Part shown: one piece after another, positions 1-8,295 of the stretch
How positions within the stretch are numbered: the first letter of the stretch is position 1
How the letters are laid out: each line of letters begins with the position of its first letter
Origin: Bdellovibrio bacteriovorus HD100
GTDB lineage: Bacteria; Bdellovibrionota; Bdellovibrionia; Bdellovibrionales; Bdellovibrionaceae
Assembly: GCF_000196175.1 (NCBI RefSeq)
Contig: NC_005363.1
Coordinates: forward strand, 310,001 to 374,000
Reading direction: 5' to 3'
Length of the DNA: 64,000 nucleotides
Program-made: the position numbers and the translations under genes
Notes under the pieces: model-generated
Told to the model about the DNA's origin: nothing
Seen by the model: the letters and a program-made list of their open reading frames with translations, nothing else
Databases searched by the model: none

Positions 1-543
1 GAGCCAGCTCAGCTTCAATCGCTTTTACGATTGTGGGATCTTCCGGAGTCATGTCAGGAGCAAAACGTGCCACCACGTTGCCGGATTTGCCGATCAGGAA
101 CTTTTCAAAGTTCCACATGATGTCGGAAGGACCGCCAGACAGAAGGCCGTGCTCTTCCAGAACAGATTTCAGTTTGCCGCCCGGAACCTGTTGTGCTGCC
201 GGCTGCAGAGTCGTCAGTTGTTGATACAGTGGATGTTGGCCTTCACCTTTAACAACCATTTTTGCAAACACCGGGAACTTCACACCGAATTGAGTGCGGC
301 AGAATTCCTGGATCTGTTCGTTGGAGCCGGGCTCTTGAGCGCCGAACTCGTTGGCCGGGAAGGCCAGAACGCGCAGTCCCTGGGATTCGTATTTTTGATG
401 AATTTTTTCAAGACCCTCATACTGTGGGGTCAGTCCGCATTCAGAAGCCACGTTCACAACCAAAAGAACTTTGCCGCTATAGTCAGCCAAAGTCGCCTTT
501 TTACCATCTGCCGTGTTGAATTCGATGTGATTAAGAGTGCTCA
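1..543 (-). CDS. Glutathione peroxidase family protein, 3' end outside the window
   Basis: Thiol-dependent peroxidase that reduces hydrogen peroxide or organic hydroperoxides. The 181 visible codons start at an ATG at 543 and run off the left edge with no stop. The motif ASECGLTPQY places the peroxidatic cysteine at residue 36, where selenium enzymes carry selenocysteine. PANEFGAQEPG holds the conserved Gln and WNFEKFL the conserved Trp and Asn of the active site. The family is usually 160-185 residues, so only a few C-terminal codons should be missing. No signal peptide is seen, so it is probably cytoplasmic. It stands alone, divergent from the operon that begins at 754. Confidence 0.93.
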
Positions 544-718
544 TTAGAATCCTTTCAATGGGTGCTTATCCCTGGATAGGCAGATCTTTATCCAATACCG
601 GGCGGCAGGTAAAGGGACTTTTTGTGTGTACTCCTAATAGAGGTCCACCCATAGTCCAGCCAGTCTGGAGTCTGTTTCATTTTGTGTTCCCAATTCTGGA
701 CCTGATCTTCCATGTTTC

Positions 719-747
719 TTGCTGAATGTCAGGCCGAAATCCATAAT
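719..747 (+). promoter_or_regulatory. Sigma70-like promoter predicting a leaderless transcript
   Basis: TTGCTG (719-724), a 17-base spacer and CATAAT (742-747; five of six match TATAAT). A start site seven bases after the -10 box would fall on the A of the ATG at 754. No Shine-Dalgarno sequence precedes that ATG. The -35 box matches the consensus at only three of six positions. Confidence 0.45.
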
Positions 748-753
748 TGAATC

Positions 754-1509
754 ATGGATTTATTTATTGTTACCGGCGGTTCCAAGGGACTGGGGGAGCA
801 GGTGTGTCTGCAAGCTCTTGAAAGAGGGCATCAGGTCATCAACCTGTCGCGCACTCGGCCAAACATTAAGTCAGAGCGCTTTAAACATGTCACAGCCGAT
901 TTCAGTCGGGGATTGAAAACAGTTCAGAAAGTGGACTCTGTTCTGCAAGACATCTCGATGACGGCATTCAAAAAGATTCATCTGATCAACAATGCGGCGC
1001 TGATCAATCCGGTGGGCTCATTGGTGGATCTGGATCCGGCCGAGATGAACACCCACCTGGTCACGAATTTGATTTCTCCGCTATTGCTGTCACAAGTGTG
1101 TGCGCGGATTGCGACAGAAGAAAAGAAGCCGCTGACGGTCTTCAATATTGGGTCCGGAGCTTCGTTCCGTCCTATTGCCGGGTGGTCGATGTATTGCTCC
1201 TCGAAAGCCGGTCTTAAGATGTTTACCGAGAACACGGATTTGGATCTTCAGATGGCCAGGAACAAGAGGATCAAAATTTATCACTTCAGTCCCGGGGTTC
1301 TGGATACGCAGATGCAACAGACCATTCGTGGTTTAAAGAAAAAAGATTTTCCTGATGTCGCGAACTTCAAAAAGTTGAAGTCCGAAGACCAGCTGCGCGA
1401 TCCAGCGGATGTGGCGTCTTTGGTTGTCAGATTCTGCCTGTTCCCACAAACGTCTCAAGGTCAGTCATGTCTGATTACTGTTCAGGATTTAGAGGGGTCT
1501 TTGAAATGA
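754..1509 (+). CDS. Short-chain dehydrogenase/reductase (SDR)
   Basis: NAD(P)-dependent oxidoreductase of the classical SDR family, 251 residues, a typical length. The cofactor loop TGGSKGLG is at residues 7-14 and the structural motif NNAA at 79-82. The catalytic triad is Ser134 (in NIGSGAS), Tyr147 and Lys151 (YCSSK), and SPGVLDT follows at 179-185. The general look resembles the sepiapterin/benzil reductase branch, but the substrate cannot be read from the sequence. It is the first gene of a three-gene operon: its TGA overlaps the ATG of the next gene by four bases. No ribosome site is visible, and a promoter close to the ATG suggests leaderless translation. Confidence 0.92.
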   Translation: MDLFIVTGGSKGLGEQVCLQALERGHQVINLSRTRPNIKSERFKHVTADFSRGLKTVQKVDSVLQDISMTAFKKIHLINNAALINPVGSLVDLDPAEMNTHLVTNLISPLLLSQVCARIATEEKKPLTVFNIGSGASFRPIAGWSMYCSSKAGLKMFTENTDLDLQMARNKRIKIYHFSPGVLDTQMQQTIRGLKKKDFPDVANFKKLKSEDQLRDPADVASLVVRFCLFPQTSQGQSCLITVQDLEGSLK

Positions 1510-3143
1510 ATCGTACTTTCTTCTGTGCGGCAGTGATAGCGGTGTGTTTTTTGTTGGGCTTTAAGGTTGCTAATCCGGAAGGTGCGCCTCGGGCGGGAAA
1601 AGAAGATCTCAGTTCCACGGCCTCGCAGTTTCAGGATGTGACGGGGGCGACCGGAATTCCCAAAGTTCATTCCGGAACAATCGTCTTTGGAGACTATGAC
1701 GGTGATGGCTGGGTGGATATGCTGGCTGCGGGTCGCTTGTTCCGTAACGTCAGCAACTCCAGCAATATTCGCTTCACTGATGTGACTGATTCCGTGGGTA
1801 TTGTAGATCTGAAGGGGGCGCCGTTGTTTGTTGATATCGACAACAACGGCTTGCTGGATATACTGACCACCAAGGGACAAGCCTTCGTGCAAGTGTCTGC
1901 AGGTCGCTTTGTAGAATCTTCGAAGGCGTTGCGGTTTGCACTGCCTGATCATGCTCATGACATGGCGATCGTCGATGTCAACAAAGACGGCCTGATGGAT
2001 GTCCTGGTTGGTTTTGCTGAACCTAAATTCGGTGATCCTTTGCTGCCAGCCAAGATGTACTTAAACATCAAGGGGAAGCACTTCCTGGAAGCGAATCCTT
2101 CCATGTTTGCCCAGAATCCGAATTATCTGCGCGGGATTGCTGTCGCGGACTATGATAACAACGGGCAGACCGATGCCTATTTTTCTAACTATCGTCTGCG
2201 ACCGAACAACTTTTATACTCTGAATCCCACCATCATGGTGGATAAGGCTCCGCTGTTGAATGTTCAGGGCGCTTATGATCCGAAGAAATTCTATGACAGC
2301 TCCCGCAAAGAATACTACGGCCCTCGCTATGGGCATACCATTGCTTCGATCTGGGCGGACCTGGATAACGATGGCAATCTGGATTTGTGGGTTTCCAACC
2401 TGGTACACAAGTTTGTCGGCATGACCCCGAAAGGAACTTTCGATCAGCGTGGTTATCTGTGTGATGATTCCAAAATCTATCGCAACACCGGGCATCCTTC
2501 GTATCGCTTGATCGACGTTCGGGCGGAATCCGGCATTCCTTATCGTCCCATCGGGGACTTCTCGAAGTACAAAGGGGATGAGTTGTGGGCACAGACCACA
2601 GCTGCTGACTTTGATAACGACGGCCTGCTCGATGTCTACATCAGTCAGGTTTATGATTTGGCTTACTCGTATTCAGTACTTTACAAAAACACTGGCAAGT
2701 TCAAGTTCCAGGACGTCAGCGCCGTTCATGGGACTCGCGTCTTTGACAGCTATGCCGCTGCCTGGGCGGATCTGAATAACGACGGTAAGATGGATCTGGT
2801 TCAGTCCGGCAGAGCAAAGAACAAAGAAGCTCCGGCCATTCGTGTTTTGCAAAACGTGATGGGGGATGGAAACAACTATCTGCGCGTGCAGATCAAGGGC
2901 ACTCGTTCGGGGACTCAGGCGGTGGCGGCCCAGGTACGAGTCTATCATTCTGGCGGGGTCTTCTTGCGTCAGGTGGATGGTGTGACGGGTACGATGAATC
3001 AGCAGAATGATCCGACTTTGCATTTCGGTTTGGGGTCGGTGAAGAATATTTCCAAGGTGGAGGTCCGCTGGCCTTCGGGGAAAGTTCAGGTCCTTGATAA
3101 TGTTTCTGTGAACAGCACTTTGAAAATTGAGGAGCCTCGCTAA
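1506..3143 (+). CDS. Secreted CRTAC1-like protein with FG-GAP/VCBS repeats and a C-terminal UnbV/ASPIC domain
   Basis: 545-residue exported protein. The start at 1506 gives an N-terminal signal or anchor (MNRTFFCAAVIAVCFLLGF) and an ATGA overlap with the upstream gene. At least six repeats carry calcium-binding Asp/Asn loops of the type DYDGDGWVDM, DIDNNGLLDI, DVNKDGLMDV, DLDNDGNLDL, DFDNDGLLDV and DLNNDGKMDL, as in integrin-like beta propellers. The last ~70 residues (LRQVDGVTG, LHFGLG, VEVRWPSGKVQVL) match the UnbV/ASPIC domain. Such proteins are extracytoplasmic and likely bind calcium and protein or glycan partners; the actual ligand is unknown. The gene couples to the next one through TAATG. 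Confidence 0.9.
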   Translation: MNRTFFCAAVIAVCFLLGFKVANPEGAPRAGKEDLSSTASQFQDVTGATGIPKVHSGTIVFGDYDGDGWVDMLAAGRLFRNVSNSSNIRFTDVTDSVGIVDLKGAPLFVDIDNNGLLDILTTKGQAFVQVSAGRFVESSKALRFALPDHAHDMAIVDVNKDGLMDVLVGFAEPKFGDPLLPAKMYLNIKGKHFLEANPSMFAQNPNYLRGIAVADYDNNGQTDAYFSNYRLRPNNFYTLNPTIMVDKAPLLNVQGAYDPKKFYDSSRKEYYGPRYGHTIASIWADLDNDGNLDLWVSNLVHKFVGMTPKGTFDQRGYLCDDSKIYRNTGHPSYRLIDVRAESGIPYRPIGDFSKYKGDELWAQTTAADFDNDGLLDVYISQVYDLAYSYSVLYKNTGKFKFQDVSAVHGTRVFDSYAAAWADLNNDGKMDLVQSGRAKNKEAPAIRVLQNVMGDGNNYLRVQIKGTRSGTQAVAAQVRVYHSGGVFLRQVDGVTGTMNQQNDPTLHFGLGSVKNISKVEVRWPSGKVQVLDNVSVNSTLKIEEPR

Positions 3144-3475
3144 TGACCACCGAACAACGAGTCGCTTTGGTTCAGGGACAGCTAGAGGCTTACAACGCCC
3201 GGGACATTGAGAAGTTTTGTTCGTTCTATCATGCCGACGTCACGGCTTACCGCTTGGGGCAGGATGTGCCGTTCATGGTGGGTATGGAAGCATTTCGCAA
3301 GAGTTATGGCGAGAAGTTTAAGAACACGCCGGATCTGCATTGTACTTTGAAAAGTCGGATTGTTTTGAATGGGAAGGTGCTGGATGAGGAGTCCGTGGTT
3401 CCCAGTGGGTCGCATGTGGTTGCCATCTACGACTTTAAGGATGGGTTGATTAAGGATATTTGGTTTGTTTATTGA
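3143..3475 (+). CDS. NTF2-like/SnoaL-like protein
   Basis: 110-residue protein of the NTF2-like alpha+beta barrel fold. The start (QGQLEAYNARDIEKFCSFY) and the spacing of aromatic and Asp residues are typical of steroid-isomerase or SnoaL-like polyketide cyclase relatives. No signal peptide. The ATG overlaps the preceding TAA by one base, so it is the third gene of the SDR operon. The fold covers enzymes and binding proteins, so whether it is catalytic is open. Confidence 0.8.
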   Translation: MTTEQRVALVQGQLEAYNARDIEKFCSFYHADVTAYRLGQDVPFMVGMEAFRKSYGEKFKNTPDLHCTLKSRIVLNGKVLDEESVVPSGSHVVAIYDFKDGLIKDIWFVY

Positions 3476-3523
3476 GCCGAGAGAGATTGGCTGCGCCCAT
3501 CCTGGGCTTGGTCGCTGCGCGAC

Positions 3524-3578
3524 TGTTGGGCAAAGCCCAACACCTAAAAAGCGGCTTCGCCGTCGCGCTAACGCGCGA
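3524..3578. other. Intergenic run of short hairpins
   Basis: The ~200-base gap between the operon end and the tRNA holds several small perfect hairpins: TGTTGGGC/GCCCAACA (3524-3542), GGC-TTC-GCC (about 3553), and TCGCGC/GCGCGA (3563-3578). Only short T runs follow, so none is a textbook terminator. I see no open reading frame with support here. Confidence 0.4.
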
Positions 3579-3675
3579 TCGCATCGTGCGACTTTTTACG
3601 AACTCTTTCGTTCGAATCGGGCCGACGTATGTTGTCTCTAGTTTAAATTTTTGGGCTTAGTTTTTTGGGAATAAA

Positions 3676-3766
3676 TGGCGGAGAGAGAGAGATTCGAACT
3701 CTCGGTAGGCTTGTGACCTACACACGCGTTCCAGGCGTGCGCCTTCAACCACTCGGCCACCTCTCC
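3676..3766 (-). tRNA. tRNA-Ser (anticodon GGA)
   Basis: Read on the minus strand, a seven-pair acceptor stem (GGAGAGG with TCTCTCC), a D arm with GAGTGGTTGAAGG, and the anticodon loop CTGGAAC give anticodon GGA for serine codons UCC/UCU. A long variable arm and a T arm with GTTCGAATC follow, and the CCA tail is encoded. Length is 91 bases, as expected for a class II tRNA. Confidence 0.97.
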
Positions 3767-3844
3767 GCAAACAGGAACGTAAAGAGAAGCCAAAGTATCA
3801 TAGCGCAACGCGGCAATGCAAGGACTTGTACCAAAAAATTGGGC

Positions 3845-4348
3845 CTATTCTCCGAAGTATTCGTACAGTTCTTCCTGCCGAACCCGGGCGTAGTGGGCCT
3901 TTTGTTTCGCTTTCTGTGCTTGGGCCTCCACAAAGTTCCAGTAGACCACCTGATAGATCAGAAAGACGAAGATTCCTCCGGCCACGGCCAGGAACAGCGG
4001 ACGATTGTCTTCCCATTCGGCCATTCCGGTGAACAGCACCAGGGGATGCATCAGGAACAGGATCGCGTGCAGCCACATCTCTTCGGCCGAGCACAGTTTG
4101 CGGTGGATCCACTCATCCTTGGTCACCAGCAGGCAGGAAAAGCCTGCCAGGATATAATAAACCACTTCGGTCGTTGGCGTCCGGTCCACCAATGCTAGAA
4201 ACAGCAAGCAGGCAATCACCGAGATTGTGTCCAATGGATGCCCGATGCGTTCCCACCGCGGAAGTCCGCGGCGGCGATGAAATACGAATTCGTCAAATAA
4301 GATGGCCGCTCCTTGAATTCCCGACGCAACCAAAAATGCGCTGATCAT
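3845..4348 (-). CDS. Small multi-pass membrane protein paired with the type III PKS
   Basis: 167-residue protein with about four hydrophobic segments and a charged, Gln/Ala-rich C-terminal tail ending YEYFGE. The ATG at 4348 overlaps the TGA of the polyketide synthase gene by four bases, which fixes the start and suggests co-translation. I do not recognise the family. In many bacteria a membrane methyltransferase of the isoprenylcysteine type sits next to a type III PKS, but I cannot find that family's C-terminal signature here. A role in modifying or moving the polyketide product is an inference from position only. Confidence 0.75.
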   Translation of the reverse strand: MISAFLVASGIQGAAILFDEFVFHRRRGLPRWERIGHPLDTISVIACLLFLALVDRTPTTEVVYYILAGFSCLLVTKDEWIHRKLCSAEEMWLHAILFLMHPLVLFTGMAEWEDNRPLFLAVAGGIFVFLIYQVVYWNFVEAQAQKAKQKAHYARVRQEELYEYFGE

Positions 4349-5454
4349 AGTTTCTCCATCAAACTTCCGCAGACTGTCAGGCCGGGGCCGAAAGCATAGC
4401 TGATGATCGGTGTCCCCGACGGAACGCTGTCGTCTCGAAGAATCTGCTCCCACAGGTGCGGCAAGGTTGCTGAAGACATGTTCCCGCGCTGACGAAGCAG
4501 GGCGCGGCTGTGGGCGACTTGTTCTTCCTTCAGCTCCAGATGTTTCACAACCTGATCGATGATCTTGGGTCCGCCGGGGTGAACGGCGAAAAGACCGTTT
4601 TTGACGACGTGGGAAAGATCGTACCCACGTTCTGCCAGCCAGCGTGTGGTAAAGTCGCGGATCTTATCGCCCACCATCATTGGCACGTCTTTGGACAGAC
4701 TCATTTTCATGCCCCAGTCCGACACCATCCACTCCATGGCGCCGGTGGTGTTGGGGATCAGCTCTTCATACAGGGATTGAACTCTGAATCCCTGCTTGGG
4801 CTGCTGAGTGGACATTGAATAAGCAATGCAGCCGTCGGCAAACAGGCTTTGAATCACCATTTGTTCCAGAGTGGGATCTTCCGGATTCAAATGCAGACTG
4901 CAAAGTTCCGTGTGCACCAGATCCACGGTCAGCTTCTTCCCTAGAATGTTTTCATTCGCCAGAAAGCCCGAAGCCATGCGCAGGGCGGGGAAAGCACCAT
5001 AACATCCCATGTGATAGGAATGCGTGACGGTGACGGGCTTGGGCGCTTTCACGGCGGTCATCTGAGCCGCACTGGGTGAGATGTACCCGGTGCAGCTGAC
5101 GTGAATCAGATCATCGGGGAAAGTGCGCTCGGCATAGATGCGTTCGAAAAGCTCTTTCACAGTCTTGTGATAGTACTCGTGGCGCATGTGCATACTCACG
5201 CCATGAGAACTGGCTTTGACCGGATAGATCGGTTTGTCATCCCAGTTAGAGCGTTCCACGTCGGGGATGAAGAAGTACCTTTTTTCGATCTGCGTTTCCG
5301 GGCATCCCACTCGTTGCAGCATCTTCAGGTAATCCTCTTGCGAGTACTCCTGATTCTTCTGCGCCAGCTTGTGGGCCTCGGAAAGCCATTCAAGGCATTC
5401 CTTCTGGTTTTTTTGATAAGGCGGCTGTATGGAGTGAAAGTTTTGTAAGTACAT
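4345..5454 (-). CDS. Type III polyketide synthase (chalcone/stilbene synthase-like)
   Basis: 369-residue ketosynthase that condenses an acyl-CoA starter with malonyl-CoA units. The Cys-His-Asn triad is complete: Cys151 in HMGCYGAFPALR, His292 in AVHPGGPKIID and Asn325 in RGNMSSATLP. The C-terminal GPGLTVCGSL loop is also typical. It is followed by a membrane protein gene with a four-base overlap. Bacterial relatives make alkylresorcinols, alkylpyrones or similar phenolic lipids. Which product is made here cannot be read from the sequence. Confidence 0.92.
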   Translation of the reverse strand: MYLQNFHSIQPPYQKNQKECLEWLSEAHKLAQKNQEYSQEDYLKMLQRVGCPETQIEKRYFFIPDVERSNWDDKPIYPVKASSHGVSMHMRHEYYHKTVKELFERIYAERTFPDDLIHVSCTGYISPSAAQMTAVKAPKPVTVTHSYHMGCYGAFPALRMASGFLANENILGKKLTVDLVHTELCSLHLNPEDPTLEQMVIQSLFADGCIAYSMSTQQPKQGFRVQSLYEELIPNTTGAMEWMVSDWGMKMSLSKDVPMMVGDKIRDFTTRWLAERGYDLSHVVKNGLFAVHPGGPKIIDQVVKHLELKEEQVAHSRALLRQRGNMSSATLPHLWEQILRDDSVPSGTPIISYAFGPGLTVCGSLMEKL

Positions 5455-5498
5455 GCCTTGAGGCTAAGGACAGCCTCAAGACTTGAATAGATCCAGTG

Positions 5499-6770
5499 TT
5501 ACGAAACAGGCGGCTTAGGTTTGGAACGCCACTCTTTATCGACAATCAAACGGGCACCTCGTTTGAAGGTGAAGTAAGCGTACGCCCACTGCCAGATAAC
5601 GAAAACTTTGTTCTTAAAACCAATCAGATAATAGACGTGAATGAATAACCACAAAATCCACGCGAAGAATCCGCTGAATTTCAGATTGCTGATTTGTGCG
5701 ATGGCCTTGCGGCGGCCAATCGTGGCCATCTGTCCCTTGTCGAGATACTTAAACTCAAGTCGGGGTTTACCTTCGATTTCTCTTAAAATCTGATTCGCAG
5801 CATGGGTCCCTTGCTGCATAGCCACCGAAGCAAGTCCCGGCAGGGCTTGGCCTTTGTCAGTCAGATAACAAGCTTGATCGCCCAAAACAAACACTTCCGG
5901 GTGTTCTTTCAAGCTTAAATCTTTTTCGATGATCACTCGTCCCGCACGATCCAGCGGCACACCCAGAGTTTTGTTAATGCTGGAGGGTTGCACGCCGGCG
6001 GCCCACAAGATGGTGGCGGCTTTGATGACTTCATCACCTAATACCACAGAATCAGATTTCACATCTGTGACCCGGGTGTTGGTCCAAATCTGCACGCCCA
6101 GGTCCTCCAGGTCAGCTGCGGCTTTGCGGGAAAGATCCGGATGGAAGGCGGCAAGAATTCGAGGGCCCGCTTCGATCAGAATCACACGCGTGCGTGAGGG
6201 ATCAATGTGGCGGAAGTCCTTGGTCAATGTGTGGCGGCTGATTTCGCCAATGGTGCCGGCAAGCTCGACGCCGGTCGGGCCCGCGCCCACGATCACAAAA
6301 GTCAGTTGTTGCTTTTGTTTTTCTGGATCGGTTTCTTTCTCGGCTCTTTCAAAGGCCATCAGCAGGCGGCGGCGGATTTCAGTGGCTTGTTCCAAAGTCT
6401 TTAAACCCGGGGCATTTTCTTCCCATTCTGGATGGGCGAAGTAGCTGTGTTTGGCTCCGCAGGCCAGAATCAGATAGTCATATTCAAGAGAGCGATCCTG
6501 CACCTGAATTTTTTTATTCGTCAGATCGACATTTTCCAGATTGTCCAGAAAGACAGAGACGTTTTTATATTTGGAAAGTATTCCCCGGATGGGGCCGGAG
6601 ATTTCCGCTGGAGAAAGTCCCGCTGTGGCTACCTGATAAAGCAAGGGCTGAAAAAGATGATAATTGCGGCGATCAATAAGAGTGACGGAAACATCTTCAT
6701 TGTTTCCCAAAGCGCGCGCGGCTTTCAGCCCCGCAAAACCACCACCGACGATGACGACTTTTTTTGGCAT
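5499..6770 (-). CDS. ndh: Type II NADH dehydrogenase (FAD-dependent pyridine nucleotide-disulfide oxidoreductase family)
   Basis: 423-residue flavoprotein that passes electrons from NADH to quinone without proton pumping. The FAD site VVIVGGGFAGLKAA is at the N terminus. A second Rossmann motif, FVIVGAGPTGVELAG, near residue 160 binds NADH, and VFVLGDQA contacts the flavin. The last ~70 residues include a hydrophobic, aromatic stretch (FFAWILWLFIHVYYLIGF) of the kind that anchors NDH-2 to the membrane. I chose the ATG at 6770 because AGAGG lies just upstream; an in-frame ATG at 6788 is less well placed. Confidence 0.9.
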   Translation of the reverse strand: MPKKVVIVGGGFAGLKAARALGNNEDVSVTLIDRRNYHLFQPLLYQVATAGLSPAEISGPIRGILSKYKNVSVFLDNLENVDLTNKKIQVQDRSLEYDYLILACGAKHSYFAHPEWEENAPGLKTLEQATEIRRRLLMAFERAEKETDPEKQKQQLTFVIVGAGPTGVELAGTIGEISRHTLTKDFRHIDPSRTRVILIEAGPRILAAFHPDLSRKAAADLEDLGVQIWTNTRVTDVKSDSVVLGDEVIKAATILWAAGVQPSSINKTLGVPLDRAGRVIIEKDLSLKEHPEVFVLGDQACYLTDKGQALPGLASVAMQQGTHAANQILREIEGKPRLEFKYLDKGQMATIGRRKAIAQISNLKFSGFFAWILWLFIHVYYLIGFKNKVFVIWQWAYAYFTFKRGARLIVDKEWRSKPKPPVS

Positions 6771-6926
6771 ATGAACCTCTGAAGGCACTGTAACATTTCA
6801 AGGAGTGAGAATGAATCAGAATCAATGTTATGGATACCGCAGAATAGATCGGCCCCTGAAGCACTATCAGTGGAGGTGCTGGAAAACAACACTGTGGTCT
6901 TTCGTCGTCAAAGAGCCGGAAAAACA

Positions 6927-6950
6927 AAAGGCCCCAGCGGGGCCTTTTTC
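6927..6950. terminator. Bidirectional rho-independent terminator
   Basis: GGCCCC-AGC-GGGGCC flanked by AAA and TTTTT. On the minus strand it ends the AmpG-like gene, whose stop is only two bases away. The A run on the other side gives a T-rich tail (TTTTGTTTTT) in that direction. Confidence 0.85.
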
Positions 6951-6951
6951 T

Positions 6952-8295
6952 TTAAGTGCTTGCAGGCATCTTCATTTTTGTATTGCTCCGAACAAGCAGG
7001 ATGCATAAAAGCAGCGCCGGGATTCCGATCATCGCCGTTCCCAGGAAGAACAGCGCATAGGATTCCATCAGAGCGTGGGTTTCGTTCAGTTTTTGCACCA
7101 CCAGCCCCGAGAAGCCTTTCAGAACTTTTCCTAACAAAGCATAGAACGAGCTAAGCAAGGCGTACTGGGTGGCCGTGTATCCGAGCGTCGTGAGGCTCGA
7201 CATGTATCCAACCAGTGCCGTCCCGGCAAAGCCGGTGGCAAAGTTATCCACGATCATGGCACCCGTAAACACTTCAGTGCTGGGTCCCATCATCGCCAAA
7301 ACAGAAAAGCCAAGGTTGGAAGCCGGACCAATCACCGCCCCAATCAACAACGTCGAGATAAAGCCAAAGCGAACGGCGGTCAGGCCGGCCGCCGCAACAC
7401 CCACGACCGAAGCAATCAGTCCGACGGACCCGCGCACGGCGCCCACAGTTTCTTTGGTCAGGCCAAGATCCGCATAGAAAGGATTGGCCATCGGACCCAT
7501 GACAAAGTCAGAAAGGCGGTACAAGCACACTGCCGCCAGAATCAATAAAGCGCGCTGACCGTGTTGTTTGAAGAAAGAGATAAACGGACCCGCGACGGCA
7601 TCAAACAGACCGCGTGCGGACCACAAAGGCACGGCCCCCGGAACATTCGCTGGTCCGTGCTTGGGTTCAGCAGCAAATAGTGTCGCAATCACACCCACGG
7701 CCATCAAAGCGCCCATGGCAGAATAAGAAACCGACCAGCCAATCGCGCCAGCCAGGATCAGAATCAATGCATCTGTCACCAGCAAAGAGGCGCGGTAACC
7801 CAGCTGATATGAAGACGACAGCAAGGCCATGTCTTCGCTGGCATCAGATACCTCAATCCTCCACGCATCGACCACGATGTCCTGGGTGGCGGAAGCAAAG
7901 GCCGCAATCGCCGCCAGCAAAGTGAACAGCGCCAAGCCGCCTTCAGGTTTGATGTAAGCCATTGCAAACAGACAGATCCCCACCAGAATTTGGGAAATGA
8001 TCATCCAGCCGCGACGGCGTCCCAGCCAGGCTCCGAAAATCGGGGCATTCATTTTATCAATCAATGGAGCCCAGACAAACTTCAGCGAGTAGGCAAGCCC
8101 CACCCAGGAAAGAAAGCCGATGGTCGCCAGCGCGATACCGCTTTCACGCAGCCAGTACCCCAGGGTGTTTCCGACCAACATGAACGGCAGGCCTGAGGAA
8201 AAGCCCAGGGCCAGCATAATTGAAACTTTGGGACGAGCCAGGGACTTGATAGTGTCCATCCAGCTCAGGCGGCGAGATTTTTTTTCAGTTGTCAT
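6952..8295 (-). CDS. MFS permease, AmpG-like (muropeptide import)
   Basis: 447-residue inner-membrane transporter with about 12 to 14 hydrophobic segments. The N-terminal half shows AmpG hallmarks: GFSSGLPFMLVGNTLGYWL, then SLKFVWAPLIDKM, LGRRRGWM and ASATQDIVVDAWR. AmpG carries anhydro-muropeptides and GlcNAc-anhydroMurNAc into the cytoplasm for recycling. The start at 8295 is fixed by the ATGA overlap with the deaminase gene and gives a short cytoplasmic leader (MTTEKKSRRLSW). It is the last gene of the HNH-GNAT-deaminase-AmpG operon. For a predator, muropeptides from digested prey wall are a plausible substrate, which is an inference. Confidence 0.85.
   Translation of the reverse strand: MTTEKKSRRLSWMDTIKSLARPKVSIMLALGFSSGLPFMLVGNTLGYWLRESGIALATIGFLSWVGLAYSLKFVWAPLIDKMNAPIFGAWLGRRRGWMIISQILVGICLFAMAYIKPEGGLALFTLLAAIAAFASATQDIVVDAWRIEVSDASEDMALLSSSYQLGYRASLLVTDALILILAGAIGWSVSYSAMGALMAVGVIATLFAAEPKHGPANVPGAVPLWSARGLFDAVAGPFISFFKQHGQRALLILAAVCLYRLSDFVMGPMANPFYADLGLTKETVGAVRGSVGLIASVVGVAAAGLTAVRFGFISTLLIGAVIGPASNLGFSVLAMMGPSTEVFTGAMIVDNFATGFAGTALVGYMSSLTTLGYTATQYALLSSFYALLGKVLKGFSGLVVQKLNETHALMESYALFFLGTAMIGIPALLLCILLVRSNTKMKMPAST

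Noticed and set aside
6811-7008. 65-codon plus-strand frame with AAGGAG five bases before its ATG
   Set aside because: It runs through the GGCCCC terminator hairpin and ends antisense to the AmpG-like gene; apart from the ribosome site nothing supports it.
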